Below, piece by piece: positions 53,382 to 63,875 of a DNA stretch of 64,000 nt. The DNA is from Zasmidium citrigriseum (lineage: Eukaryota > Ascomycota > Dothideomycetes > Mycosphaerellales > Mycosphaerellaceae), in the NCBI GenBank assembly GCA_002786025.1, contig NHNW01000015.1:62001-126000 (forward strand). The letters are read 5' to 3'. The position numbers and the translations under genes were made by a program. Each line of letters starts with the position of its first letter. Position 1 is the stretch's first letter. Under the pieces are notes generated by a model. It worked only from the letters and a program-made list of their open reading frames with translations, was not told the DNA's origin and did no database searches.

Positions 53382-55037
53382 TCAAGTCGACGTATGCGAA
53401 TACGTCTTCGGAATATGCATATCTCTCACGACCCTCGTCAGCGGATTCTTAAAAGCCGCCATGCCCGACGAAGCCCCCTGATGCACCACATGCTCCGTGC
53501 GAATATGTATAACCCACTCCAACTCCCCCGTCGAATTCAACCCCCTCTCAACCTCAGCCACAAGATCCGAAACGCCCTTCTTGAACTCCGTCTTGGTCTT
53601 TTTCTGCACCTGCGTCCGATCCCATGTCTTGCCTGGTAACACTGTGCTCCGCGTGAGGGAGACGCGGGGCTCGATGGTGCCGGAGTTCATGAGATGGCTG
53701 AAGACGAGAATGTACTTATGTTTGCCTTCGCGTTCGCTCAGGACGATGTACCCGTGGTCGTGCTCCGGCGAGCCGATCATGACGAAAGTCATGGACTTCT
53801 CGCTGGGATCCCAGGCTTCGTCGGGGTGGACTTTGACAAAAGCCAGCTGGTTGACTGTATTCCGGAAAGAGATTTTCTGGTTCCAGATCGCAGCGGGAGC
53901 TTCTGTTTGTTCCTTGGGCGGTTCGCGGAGGATCATGAGGTCTTGCCAGGTTGCGGAGGGGAGCCGCCAGCGTTCGAGGTTGTGGATGCTGGTGAGCGTG
54001 CCGTCGGGTTTGGGGTAGGACCACATGGCGCAGACGAGACTGCTGAGGTTTTTGGCGGGGACGATCATGCCGCGGGGCTGTCTGTGGAGGAAGAGGCCGA
54101 TTTGGGAGGTTGTGTTGTCTGAGTAGCGGCAGTTGAGGACGGCGTTTAGGAGCATGGGGTCGTTCATGCTGCTAAGGATTGGGAGAGAGATGCGGAGACC
54201 TTTGTTTGAGAGAATGAACGACTCGTCGATTCCAGGCTGGGTCCAGCTTAGGATGTCGTGAGCTTTTCGAAAACCGTAGGGAGAGGGCGCGAGGAGGAGA
54301 GTGTCGTGGCCAGGCTTCCAAGCCTGCCAGACGAGAATCGAATGGTCTGTGGAGTTCTTGATGATCTCTTCTTGAAGCCTTGCGAAAGCTTTTGGGCCCT
54401 CACCGTAGAGCATGGGCATGTTGACGTCGAATATCCCCATCAGCGAATACGCCCAGTCTTCCTCCCGCGATGTCTTCCGTTCCGCTGCCCAAGCCATTCG
54501 ACTTGCAACGCTCATGGAAGAGAGCGAGTCTCTATCCCTAAGGACCTTCGGATCAATCTTGGTGATCTCAGCAATCTCTTTAACCCTGCTGATCTTGTTG
54601 CCAATCGATTTCCATTCAGCATCGTAGAACTCGAGAAAGCCGGGCGCTATAAGCTCTTGTAATGTCCAACCACGAGTCCAGTATTTGCTATCCTTGAAAT
54701 CGCCTTTCGGGACATCGAATAGATAAGCGTAACACACCTTCGCCTGATAGTACCATCGATACATTGAATTGATTGCCTGCGAAAGCTCCGCGCTACTCGA
54801 CTTGTCGATACAGCAAGTGTCGATCCAGACGAAATCCAGTCTATCCTGGATAGCTTGTTGACAAGAGAAGTCGATCTTCTTGTATCCGGATTTGTGGTGT
54901 GCAATGCCATTTTGGACGTCCTGGAATGTGACTTCTTCATTTTCCCAGACGTGTGAGAGGATGGCGTATCTGCCGTACTTTTCTTCCTCGGATACAAAGT
55001 CCTCCAGCTTTCGCGTATGCACATTGAGAAGCCACAT
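53382..55037 (-). CDS. HET-domain protein (heterokaryon incompatibility type)
   Basis: Single exon, 551 residues. The HET domain fills the first about 150 residues with its three conserved blocks: YAILSHVW (about 23-31), DFVWIDTCCIDK (about 68-79) and YWTRGWTLQELIAP (about 119-132). Further on, MGIFDVNMPMLYGEGPKAFARLQEEI is the usual continuation. The C-terminal half has no WD40, NACHT or ankyrin repeats that I can see. HET proteins trigger cell death in non-self recognition between fungal strains; most genomic copies have unknown specificity. Convergent with the GH10 gene, only 127 nt apart. Confidence 0.92.
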   Translation of the reverse strand: MWLLNVHTRKLEDFVSEEEKYGRYAILSHVWENEEVTFQDVQNGIAHHKSGYKKIDFSCQQAIQDRLDFVWIDTCCIDKSSSAELSQAINSMYRWYYQAKVCYAYLFDVPKGDFKDSKYWTRGWTLQELIAPGFLEFYDAEWKSIGNKISRVKEIAEITKIDPKVLRDRDSLSSMSVASRMAWAAERKTSREEDWAYSLMGIFDVNMPMLYGEGPKAFARLQEEIIKNSTDHSILVWQAWKPGHDTLLLAPSPYGFRKAHDILSWTQPGIDESFILSNKGLRISLPILSSMNDPMLLNAVLNCRYSDNTTSQIGLFLHRQPRGMIVPAKNLSSLVCAMWSYPKPDGTLTSIHNLERWRLPSATWQDLMILREPPKEQTEAPAAIWNQKISFRNTVNQLAFVKVHPDEAWDPSEKSMTFVMIGSPEHDHGYIVLSEREGKHKYILVFSHLMNSGTIEPRVSLTRSTVLPGKTWDRTQVQKKTKTEFKKGVSDLVAEVERGLNSTGELEWVIHIRTEHVVHQGASSGMAAFKNPLTRVVRDMHIPKTYSHTST

Positions 55038-55581
55038 GGTGGCCGAACATGACAGATTGTCGCAGCAATCTTCTCGCTGGAGCGCTCAAAATGGTATGTG
55101 TTCGATGACGTCTCGGAGAATATCGAATGTCTTGAGACACTAGTCTTGTAACCGGTGTCGTGTGGCCAATTGTACGATGTGTAGATAGCTCGAAATCTGT
55201 TTTGGCCGGAGCTGTAAATGAGCGTCAATTGTACTGTGGATCCATCAAGTCGATGGAAGAAGAGAGGTGTGACTGTGATGTGTGGAGGAGGTTGTTAAGC
55301 CGCGGTGACAATGGACGGGAATGAGGCTTGGGGCTGTGCCTGGGGCCGCCTTGGACGCCAGGGTAATGTGCAGTAGCGTTGCAGGTCGATAGAGCTTATG
55401 CTGGTTGCACCAACCTGTGCAGCTCTATAAACTAGAATAGAAGTCTAGAGTCAATATCGGGAGGACAGAGCGTCTCGTGTCTCCTATGATGCCTGGAGTT
55501 CGACTCATACCTGGGATGCATGAAATGTTGACTTGAGCCGAGATTGTCGTCTATGTTATATGACATCTAGCGCAGATCACA
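55038..55581. other. spacer between HET gene and NAD kinase gene
   Basis: About 540 nt holding the HET promoter (minus strand) and the NAD kinase 3' flank. A minus-strand frame continues upstream of the HET start but lacks coding features. Nothing else seen. Confidence 0.5.
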
Positions 55582-56931
55582 TTAGCCGTCCTCGCCAAAC
55601 GGATAGTTGAACTTCAGTAACGAGTTCAGCCCCCCGACCCAGTGGTCTTCACCATCTGCAGAGCCACCTGACCTCACGATGCTAGGAACACCGCGCAGCC
55701 AGTCTCTTGCTCCAGGTGCGCCCTGTGAACGCACCTCCTCACCAACCACTCGAACTTCCATGCCGGTCTTCAGCCCTTGCTGCCGACGAACACCGTCGAC
55801 AGAAACTTCTATCTCTTTCCCTCTATTTTCCTGGTCGATCCGCAGTGTTATAGGTGTGTTCGCAGGCAAGACCAATGGACGGAATGACAGCGACCTTGGG
55901 CAGATCGGTGTCAAGAGTATCGAAGAAACCAACGGATGGACAATTGAACCACCGCTGGACAAGCTGTATGCCGTAGAACCAGTAGGGGTCGAAACTAGGA
56001 AGCCGTCTGCAATAGCTGTCGTCAAAGTACGCTGATGTGGTGGTGAACCAATCAGGATCGTGATATGTGAAAGATGTGGCAGGGCACCCCTGTGTAGAAG
56101 AACTTCGTTCAGTGCGAAAATATCTTCACACTTGTTGTCCGCGTGAGCAAATGGCGGCTCATGAGGAAGACGCTGGCCGTTCGAATCAAATATTCCGATG
56201 CTCAATCGGTTTCGTAAAAGGATTCTTGAGTTGCGCGAAGCTCCCATCGACTTTCCACGCATTTGTACCCATCCTTGAGGCCGATCCTTGGTTTCTGGTT
56301 CATCGGTGCTCTTTGGTGGCAGAGGTGAAGGAGCGCCTGATACGTAGGCTTCGCGGAAGGCGCGTTTGTATTCGTTGAACTTCCACTCTCCCAGAAAGCC
56401 CAACGTGCCCATACTAAAGGAGAGTATGGGAGGCACACTTTTAGCCGTAGCGAACAGAGACGCAGCATGGAGAATTGTGCCATCGCCGCCTAGAGTCGAA
56501 GTGAGGTCGACTTTCTCCTGGTACGCGGTGTTCCCTTCGCCGTTGGTCGTGTAGATCGGGAATGGGAACGACTTGTGGATTTCTCGAGCTACTTCAGGCT
56601 CGAAAATCAGTGATGAGCCTGGATAGACCTCGTGAATATGAGTGGCATATTCGTTCAAGGCCTTGTTGACCTCGGCATCGTCTTCCTTCGGTATCAGCAG
56701 GATATTCCGAGGAGGCGAAGGCCACTGTAGCGCCAATAGATCATGGCTGCTGGTTTCTGAAGCATCGTAAGCATCTTCGTATTAGTACTGATGAAGATAA
56801 GTACCTTGAAACTTTGGGTATACACGTGGCGGCAGCTCAGCGATGCTCCGGATTTCTCGTCGCCGGGCGGACGTCGAGAAGCATCGTGGGAGAGCGTGAG
56901 TGCTTTGCCAGCATCGCCAGACTCGCCTCAT
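55582..56931 (-). CDS. NAD(H) kinase, probably mitochondrial (Pos5-like)
   Basis: Two exons (56931-56805 and 56756-55582) encode 433 residues. The 48-nt intron (GTACTT..CTTCAG) joins YPKFQ to ETSSHDLLALQWPSPPRNILLI. The diagnostic GGDGT motif is near 132-136, followed by NEVLLHRG and TPTGSTAYSLSSGG in the C-terminal domain. It phosphorylates NAD(H) to NADP(H) with ATP. The N-terminus MRRVWRCWQSTHALPRCF..ARRR is Arg-rich without acidic residues, as in a mitochondrial presequence, which points to Pos5-like. An upstream Met at 57036 would give a longer form. Divergent from the acyltransferase gene with 345 nt between. Confidence 0.9.
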
Positions 56932-57276
56932 CCTAGCCTCATCGTCGTCGACACGCCCACAGGTAAGATACCTCCAAGAGAATGAGATGTGACGGAGATA
57001 AGGGGTGGTGGTGATGGCTGCAAGATCGGAGCTCAAATGGCAGCGTCACCGCGCCTGCAGCCCCACCAACGAGGCTGGCCAGCTTGCAAGCCAGGCATCA
57101 TCTGAGACGCTTCCTCACCTGCCAACACCATCAGCTCCTTTGACCGGATCATGTGCTAGACTCCTACATTCCAGCGCCGCCGGCGACGCTGCTGATACAA
57201 CTCGCATTCCTGCTGGACCGACAACTCCGACACACGCTTCACTCGTTTCTCGCACATAGACAAGGCGGGTACCACC
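56932..57276. other. divergent promoter between NAD kinase and acyltransferase
   Basis: About 345 nt shared by two divergent genes; probably a bidirectional promoter. No gene seen. An in-frame upstream Met of the NAD kinase gene lies at 57036. Confidence 0.45.
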
Positions 57277-58551
57277 ATGGATGCCGGGCTCAAGCAGCGC
57301 AAGACTGCCTCGCAGTCGGAAGAGAAGACGAATGGCAACATCAACAAGGTCGCCGACGAACACCCTGTGGGGGAGGTGAAGCATGGCATCGGCATGCAGC
57401 TGTTGCGCATCGTCCTGTTCACCATCTACTTCTTCGGGTGCTGCTTCTTCATCCATGGCGCACAATTCCTCTCCATACCTCTCTACTGGATCAACAAGGA
57501 TTGGTTCTACGCTGCGCGAGCTCTCACGAAGCAGTTCTTTGGCCTCCTCATTACGACTATGACCCAGTGGTGGAGTCCGACTACCGTCCGGGTGAGCGGA
57601 GACAAGAGCATTGCGGGATTGTTGAAACAAGGCGAGGATGGATTGGTGACGCTGGAATTCAGTGATCGCGCGGTCGTGATGGCGAACCATCAGCTATACA
57701 CGGACTGGTTATACATGTGGTGGGCCGCTTATACGAATTCGCAACCTATGCATGGACATATCTACATTATCCTGAAGGCCACTCTCAAGTGGACACCTTT
57801 GATCGGCCCCGCCATGCAGCTCTACGGCTTTGTCTTCATGGCTCGAAATTGGGCGGCCGATGAGTCGCGTATGCGCAGTCGCCTCACAAAGTTGAAGACA
57901 AGAAGTTCTGGTCCCATGTCCGGGCAAAACGGCAAGGCGCAACTGGACCCCATGTGGCTCCTCATCTACCCAGAAGGTACCAACCTGTCGCGTAACACGC
58001 GAAGGGAGGCAGATGAGTTCTCAGCCAAGTCTGGGAAGGAGAACTACAAGCACCAGATCATTCCGCGAACCAAAGGTCTGCAGCTCTGTCTTCAGGAACT
58101 GCGGGATACAGTCGAGTACGTCTACGATTGCACTATCGGATACGAGCCCATCCCTTCTGGCGGCTATGGATCCGAGATCTATACTCTCCGATCCGTCTAC
58201 TTCCAGGGACGGCCGCCCCACAGCGTCAACATGCACTGGAGGCGGTTCAAGGTTAAGGATCTGCCTATTGACGACCACGACCAATTCGCGGAATGGATGT
58301 TCGAGCAGTGGCGCATCAAGGACGCTCTTCTTGATGCCTTTTACAAGACCGGCAAGTTCCCAGCAGACAAATCTGCGGTGCAGATTGAGGGTGGACCCAC
58401 GGACAGCTTCAAGACGCCATACATCAATACTGAGGTGGCACCGAGGAGTCCTTTTGAAGTCTTGCAGATTTTTGTGCCGGTTACTGCTGCTGCCTTGGTA
58501 GGACGGAGTGTCATACAGATCATTGATCGTATCTTTCCACCTAGGAAGTGA
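57277..58551 (+). CDS. PlsC-type lysophospholipid acyltransferase (Cst26/LCLAT1-like)
   Basis: Single exon, 424 residues. Acyltransferase block I reads NHQLYTDW (137-144; NHX4D with the catalytic His) and block III YPEGTNLS (about 231-238). The NHQ..TDW version is typical of the LCLAT1/AGPAT5/Cst26 branch that remodels phosphatidylinositol and cardiolipin precursors, and not of the bulk 1-acylglycerol-3-phosphate enzymes. Membrane segments lie near 41-70 and at the C-terminus (VLQIFVPVTAAALVGRSVIQII). Probably in the ER membrane. Substrate choice cannot be read from sequence. Confidence 0.9.
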   Translation: MDAGLKQRKTASQSEEKTNGNINKVADEHPVGEVKHGIGMQLLRIVLFTIYFFGCCFFIHGAQFLSIPLYWINKDWFYAARALTKQFFGLLITTMTQWWSPTTVRVSGDKSIAGLLKQGEDGLVTLEFSDRAVVMANHQLYTDWLYMWWAAYTNSQPMHGHIYIILKATLKWTPLIGPAMQLYGFVFMARNWAADESRMRSRLTKLKTRSSGPMSGQNGKAQLDPMWLLIYPEGTNLSRNTRREADEFSAKSGKENYKHQIIPRTKGLQLCLQELRDTVEYVYDCTIGYEPIPSGGYGSEIYTLRSVYFQGRPPHSVNMHWRRFKVKDLPIDDHDQFAEWMFEQWRIKDALLDAFYKTGKFPADKSAVQIEGGPTDSFKTPYINTEVAPRSPFEVLQIFVPVTAAALVGRSVIQIIDRIFPPRK

Positions 58552-58832
58552 GGGAATGAGGGAGGACTTCTGAGTATCTTTGACGGGTGTTTTGGTTCTG
58601 CGCGCGTGATAGAAAGATAGGATACCCCCGGCCATCAGTGGATCATAGAATGTGCATAGCTCGCTCCTAATGAGATCATTCCTCGAAAGAATCGTTGCTC
58701 CCTGAAGTGTTTGAATGTGAGGGAGCAAGTCACAATGTCAGCACGTCCGCTGGTTCGAAACTCGCAAGTCAAACAATATGATCCAGAGTAAATGTCGCTC
58801 ATGGTAGCCTCTTAAACAACAAAGAAAGATGA

Positions 58833-59332
58833 TCAGCTGAAGACCACAGCCTTGCGGTCCAGCGGTCTCCCATCAGCCCCAATACCCTCCCTCCTAAACC
58901 TCTCCTCAATCCAGATCCTCCTCGCCTCATCAAACTCAACGTTCCTCCGCCTCATGATAACATAGATTTCCCTCTTCGCAGCCGCATCCAGTCCCTGCCG
59001 ACTATCCCCCGCCTCAATGTTTTCCGCCAAGTTGAAATTTGAGGAATGCAGACCAGCTTCAGCGTCTTCTTGAAAGTTGGTCGGGACACGGGAATAGCGC
59101 CAGGAATCGATGTAGCCTGTTATGCGATCGTGGAGGTTGTAGAGCGGTTCGGGGATTGTGCCTGGTGCTGTGATGTAGGGTATCGGTGGGGCGTAGGGTT
59201 TCCAGGTTTCGCGGGTAACGTAGAGAACTGTTTGCTGAATTAGGAAAATACGTTTGAGGTATATGGGTAGGGTCGTTTACCTGTTGCAAGTATAACGAGG
59301 ACGAAGGAGATTGTGTAGAACAGGAAGGCCAT
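58833..59332 (-). CDS. DUF2015 family fungal protein
   Basis: Two exons (59332-59281 and 59227-58833) encode 148 residues. The 53-nt intron (GTAAAC..AAACAG) joins an N-terminal membrane helix (MAFLFYTISFVLVILATVLYV) to RETWKPYAPPIPYI. The C-terminal half carries the family pattern NIEAGDSRQGLD, VEFDEARRIWIEERF and GIGADGRPLDRK. DUF2015 proteins are single-pass and fungal; function unknown. The short first exon is easily missed. Divergent from SF3B4, 314 nt between starts. Confidence 0.9.
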
Positions 59333-59646
59333 GGCTTGGGCGGCGCGGCTTTGCGCGGGTTGGAGATTTTGAAGGTGGGTATTAAGTAGAAGTCAAGGAG
59401 AGTTTGTGGTCGGTAGTGAGAGGGCGGCGGCGCCCGGCGACGGGCTATGAAGGCATGCGGTGTCGTGAAGGAAGACAGAAGGCAGATCTGACAAGGTGCT
59501 GCGGTCGTCATCCCTCCCTCGCTTTCGGCTCGGCTGGCGCCGCGGAACCAGCTCCGTTCCTTCCAGAACTTCATCAGAAGCTTCGACGCTCTGCTCTTCA
59601 AACTTCGACTTCGCATGCGACACCAACTGACAACAACACCAACAAC
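59333..59646. other. divergent promoter between DUF2015 gene and SF3B4 gene
   Basis: About 314 nt between two divergent start codons. CA-rich leader just before the SF3B4 ATG (ACAACACCAACAAC). Probably bidirectional. Confidence 0.5.
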
Positions 59647-60795
59647 ATGTCGGGCGCACGGCATTGGGAGCAAGACAAGGACAGCACCCTCTATGTCGGC
59701 AACCTCGACGAGCGGGCGAATGACGCTCTGGTCTGGGAGCTCATGCTCCAGGCCGGACCCGTCATCAACGTCCACCTACCGAAAGATCGCGTCACCCAAC
59801 AGCACCAAGGATTCGGCTTCGTCGAGTTTGGCAGCGAAGAAGATGCGGACTACGCGGTTCAGATCATGAATCAAATCAGATTATGGGGTAAGCCAATTCG
59901 TGTGAACAAGGCGTCGGCGGACAAGCGGGGCGGAGAGAATGGCGGTTTGGGCGGCGGGCAGGGCGTCGGAGCAGAGCTTTTCGTCGGCAACCTGGACAGT
60001 TTGGTGGATGAAAAGACGCTGTACGAGACCTTCAGCCGGTTTGGGCCTTTGGTCGCGGCACCGAAGGTCGCAAGAGATGATAACAACTTGAGCAAGGGCT
60101 ATGGCTTCGTGTCGTATGCCTCGTTCGAGGCTTCGGATCAGGCTATTGAGACTATGCACGGACAGTATCTCATGAACAAGGAGATCTCGGTGCAGTACGC
60201 ATACAAGAAGGATGGCAAGGGCGAGCGACACGGCGATGCTGCAGAGAGAGCGCTGGCAGCGCAGGCGAAGAAGCATGGTGTGGAGGTAGCAATTCCAGCG
60301 CTGCCTGCTGCTCTGGTCATGCCGAACGGTACCCCATCTCAACCAGCAGCAATGAACGGCTACCCACCAATGCCAGGCGGAATGCCAAACGGCATACCCA
60401 GCCGACCTCCAACTCAACCTCCAGCATACGCGGGTTACGCGGGTGCATACGGTGCACCGCCAACCCCGACCGGCTACGGCGGCCTCCCACAACCCACAGC
60501 AACCGGCACCATTCCCAACGGCCAGCCAGGACCACCACCACCCAGCCGACAGTACACGCAGTCACCTCTTCAAGCAGCACCTTCGAACGCCGGCCTTCCA
60601 GCACGTCCACCTCCCGTCAACGCAGGCTACGGCGGTCCGATGAATGCGCCAGGCATGAACCAGAACTTCCAAGGCGGGCCCGGCGGTCCACCAAGCGGCC
60701 CACCACCTGGCTTACCACCACCACCCACGAACATGCCACAAGGTTATTACCCACCAGGCCCTCCACAGAATGGCTTCCCACCAGGTCAGCGATAG
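59647..60795 (+). CDS. HSH49: splicing factor 3b subunit 4 (SF3B4/Hsh49)
   Basis: Single exon, 382 residues. Two RRM domains: RRM1 about 14-91 ([20 protein letters not shown], then [18 protein letters not shown]) and RRM2 about 111-190 ([20 protein letters not shown], then [18 protein letters not shown]). The tail is Pro/Gly/Met-rich (about 225-382), as in SF3B4. It binds SF3B2/Cus1 in the U2 snRNP SF3b complex near the intron branch site. An upstream in-frame stretch without coding features was not included. Confidence 0.95.
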   Translation: MSGARHWEQDKDSTLYVGNLDERANDALVWELMLQAGPVINVHLPKDRVTQQHQGFGFVEFGSEEDADYAVQIMNQIRLWGKPIRVNKASADKRGGENGGLGGGQGVGAELFVGNLDSLVDEKTLYETFSRFGPLVAAPKVARDDNNLSKGYGFVSYASFEASDQAIETMHGQYLMNKEISVQYAYKKDGKGERHGDAAERALAAQAKKHGVEVAIPALPAALVMPNGTPSQPAAMNGYPPMPGGMPNGIPSRPPTQPPAYAGYAGAYGAPPTPTGYGGLPQPTATGTIPNGQPGPPPPSRQYTQSPLQAAPSNAGLPARPPPVNAGYGGPMNAPGMNQNFQGGPGGPPSGPPPGLPPPPTNMPQGYYPPGPPQNGFPPGQR

Positions 60796-61490
60796 TATGG
60801 CTGGGACAATGGATGGGGCTATTACTAGCGTGGAGTGCTTGGAAATTCGCAGCGAGGCGTTGGATGGAGTCAATTGAAAGGGGCGAGAAGCATCAAGACT
60901 GGCGTTTGGTGGAGTTTATTGAAAAAGTGAAACGAAAGCACTGATCGAATTCCAAAATGGGAAAGGGGAGACGATTTGGGGACCTTCGGTTGGATGGAGT
61001 GCATCACAGTCAGGAGGCTGCTTGAGGCGTTTACTGCACCTCACTGATAAGATCTCGAGCAGCAAGAGTCGACGTCGAGATACCCTTGCTTGCGCTTGTA
61101 TTGTAGCTAGAATCAAAAGTGGGAAACCGCGAGAGGAAGTACCGACATGTGTCAATGAAACGAAAAAGTTGAAACCCAGCGATCTTGCAATTATCATGTC
61201 AAGAGTGAATAGTGAAGACATGCCCAGCGAACCCCGATTTCCACAACGGACCAGAAGTGCAATTAAAGGTTCGAAAGCTTTAAGTCATAAGCTTTCTGGA
61301 AAGAGCTTGCGCGCTTTCGCGGACGAGAGAAAAGGACCAAAAGATGAGACAGTTCTGAAAATCAGCAGTCTTCCCGCCTTGTCATTTCAAATTCAGATTC
61401 CAGTCCCAGCTATCTCAGCCAGAAACCATCTGCATCTACCATTCGCATCATGCCATGCTCAAAACGCCGACCAACCCAGTCACGCATTCC
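60796..61490. other. convergent 3' region between SF3B4 and eL28 genes
   Basis: About 695 nt. A 162-codon plus-strand frame (61022-61510) runs through it and into the antisense of the eL28 stop, but it has no conserved motif and I regard it as chance. Otherwise 3' untranslated sequence. Confidence 0.5.
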
Positions 61491-62114
61491 TTACGAGCTC
61501 TGCTCCTTGAGCTCAGCGGCCTTCCGCGCCTTGGCACCACGCAGCTTCTTCTCATAATCCTTCTTGTTCTCCCTCTGGCTCTGGCGGATAGCGGAGGCGC
61601 GAGCGACGGCCTCGGCGCGGAGGTCGGGGCGGTAGCCCTTCTTGGCGGTGGAGTTGACGATGGACTTGTAGAGTTTGCGGGAGGGGGTTGAGGCGTTGAA
61701 GGAGGAGGTTTGGTGGGATTTTGCGGGCTTGTTGGTGCGGCTGGGGAGCTTTGTCGTCAGGGCGACGGTGTTGGAGTCGGGGGTGATGCCGATCGCCTGG
61801 AGGAAGAGTGTTAGTGGGGGTTTTGGGTTGGGGATTGGGGAAGGGTGGGTGGTTGTTACCTGGTCGTTGCAGTAGCCCTCGTACTTGCGGGCGTGCTTGT
61901 TGGTGAGGTTCAGCGGGTCGCGGGAGAACTGGACGCCGCCGGCCTGCTTGCGCTTGACGAGGAAGGCGTTGTTGGAGCCTGTATTCACATATCCCATTGA
62001 TCAGCTTCAATGCCTCTTTTGCGCTTCTCTTCCAATTCCACTTCTTTCGGGGATTGACGTACGGGTGACCTCCCAGATGAGGTCGTTGCTCAGGTTCTCG
62101 TACTGCGTCGACAT
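61491..62114 (-). CDS. RPL28: 60S ribosomal protein eL28
   Basis: Three exons (62114-62063, 61978-61860, 61796-61491) encode 158 residues. Introns of 84 and 63 nt join LIWEVTR to [20 protein letters not shown] and NDQ to [11 protein letters not shown]. The pattern [22 protein letters not shown] is the hallmark of eL28 (human RPL28 type, absent from Saccharomyces). The C-terminus is basic ([22 protein letters not shown]). A structural protein of the large subunit. Intron-rich at the 5' end like many fungal ribosomal genes. Its start lies 233 nt from the divergent TOM7 start. Confidence 0.93.
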
Positions 62115-62347
62115 TTTGGCGGTTGGTGTGTGTGTGCAGGCGAATGGGCAAGCAGGTGACGTTAGATCGCAGGTCGGCGAGGTCGAATTGACGTGGGACT
62201 CGCCAAGTCGGCTTTGCGGGCGAGGCGGAGGTGCCCCGTCGGTTGCTGCTGCCCGGAGCTTGGACTTCGAGACTTGAAGGAAGTTTGACCAGACCTCACT
62301 GATACTCCACCTTCAAACAAACACACGAGATCACGAAACGAATCACA

Positions 62348-62674
62348 ATGGCTTGGTTGGCACTGTCTGAAGAGAGCAAGGTATCGCGAGCGGGACGGAA
62401 ATGGACATGGTCAGATGCTTACAACGCAATAGGAGCGCATCGCTCGAGTCCTGGACTTCTCGAGAGTCGCAATCCATTAGTACGCATCACATCGAGGAGA
62501 TCTTTACAACACGATTCTAACGGAGTCGCAGCGGCTACCTCCCGCTCATCATCTACCTCGGATACACGCGCAGCAACCCTCGACCGAACCTCATCTCGTC
62601 AGTACCTATCCGAATCGAGACCAGAAAAACATCGACTAACAGACCGCAGAATGTTCTCTCCTTTGGCGCAGTAG
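62348..62674 (+). CDS. TOM7: mitochondrial import receptor subunit Tom7
   Basis: Four tiny exons (62348-62380, 62433-62479, 62532-62597, 62650-62674) encode 56 residues. Each of the three introns is 52 nt with GT-AG ends, and every junction keeps frame. The product reads [48 protein letters not shown] when pieces are joined; the [16 protein letters not shown] membrane helix and the PRPNL tail are the Tom7 signature. Tom7 is a small tail-anchored subunit that modulates assembly of the TOM complex in the outer membrane. More intron (156 nt) than is usual for 171 nt of coding sequence; read without splicing it gives a false 108-residue protein. Confidence 0.9.
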   Translation: MAWLALSEESKVSRAGRKWTWSDAYNAIGAHRSSPGLLESRNPLVRITSRRSLQHDSNGVAAATSRSSSTSDTRAATLDRTSSRQYLSESRPEKHRLTDRRMFSPLAQ

Positions 62675-62922
62675 ACGACGAAGAAGCTCGGGCTTGGGAA
62701 AATGGGACTGTACAATAGATGAAAATGATACCTCGAAAGCCCGGCAGATGGCATGACGAGGAAGGAGGCAAGGAAAGCACAGCAAGGCGCAGAGGAGTTC
62801 GCCATGTACATTGAATGAGAAGGAGCATCACCACTACGAAGAGGCATTTCGGTTACTCAACGACCATTTGCGGGCTTGTGTATCCAAGACGACGGTGTCA
62901 AATCACAAGAACAACCCACGAT

Positions 62923-63875
62923 CTACGCCTCATCCAACTCCATCAACAACTCCGGATCACACCCCTTCGTCAAAAAATGCCTCTGCGGCATCCCCAAAAT
63001 CGGCCAAATCTCCGGCTCCCTCCTCCCAAACCCCTGAATCCGCTTATACGCCTGCAAAAAGTTCCACCCCTCATCCTCATCCAAATACCTCACCAGCTTC
63101 CTCAAACTCTCACTCATCTTCCTCACAGGCTCGTCCACGAACCCCTTCGGAATCTGCAACACTTCATTCCAGCACGTCTTCGGTTTCCCTTCTTCGTTTG
63201 TCGCACAGGACCCGAGCGTGTAGGTGTTGATGGGCATGGACCAGTTTTCTCGCAAGAGGAGGAGTTGCACGTTGCGGTTAGGTTTGCGGTTGCGCGTCCA
63301 GGTTGTGAAGTAGGTTTCGCGGATTTCGCAGGGGCTGTTGAGGATTATGATTGTGTTGTTTGAGAGGCGGGTGTCGAGTTGTTTGAGGAGGGGTTCGGGG
63401 TCGACGGTTACTGTGTGGTTGAGGCAGAGGGGGCCGTCGATGGGATCTCTGGGACGTGGTCAGTGTCTGCTTCTTCTCTCATCGATGATCTCTCGCACTT
63501 ACGCATGCCACTTCCAATCCTTCCACGTAACACCATGTCCCGGCCTACATCCTCGATCAGTCACCCATCCCCCATTCCCCACCCAATCGCTACTCACGGC
63601 GGCTTCACGATCTCCCCCCTCGGCGTCTGCAATCCATAGCCCCCATAAAACACAATAACCCCCTGATCCTTATTCTCAATCCCCTGAATCAAAATCTCAA
63701 CCGCCTGCTGCAATTCCTCTTGCGCTTTCTTCGAATCTTTATTGTCGAGGGCTTTGCGGAAGACGTCCCAGCCCATCTTTTCCATTGAATCGCCGAGATC
63801 CATGATTGCGGGGGCGAGGTGGGAGTCTTGGAGGTGGAGGAGGAGGCAGCGGTGGGGCGGGAAGAAGAAGTCCAT
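62923..63875 (-). CDS. hypothetical protein with faint caspase-like motifs
   Basis: Three exons (63875-63598, 63544-63503, 63448-62923) encode 281 residues. Introns of 53 and 54 nt (GTGAGT..GATGTAG; GTAAGT..CCCAG) join VKPP, GHGVTWKDWKWH and DPIDGPLCLN. I do not recognise the family. VIVFYGGYG (about 73-81), followed by a Trp-rich segment, LLKQLDTRLSN and TIIILNSPC (Cys at about 147), follows the order of caspase/metacaspase folds, where YxGHG and LDCC carry His and Cys; here the His position is Tyr and the second motif is altered. So it is probably not an active protease if related at all. The C-terminal half (EIRETYFTTWTRN onward) has no known motif. The start at 63875 is the best Met; an upstream exon past the window edge cannot be excluded. 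Confidence 0.6.

Noticed and set aside
61022..61510. 162-codon plus-strand frame between SF3B4 and eL28
   Set aside because: No conserved motif, runs antisense into the eL28 gene and has composition of untranslated sequence.
62348..62674. Unspliced 108-codon frame starting MAWLALSEE
   Set aside because: Three GT-AG introns remove most of it and reveal a textbook Tom7 protein.
53382..63875. HET protein and caspase-like protein as one cell-death locus
   Set aside because: They are about 8 kb apart with housekeeping genes between; no shared promoter or orientation suggests a module.
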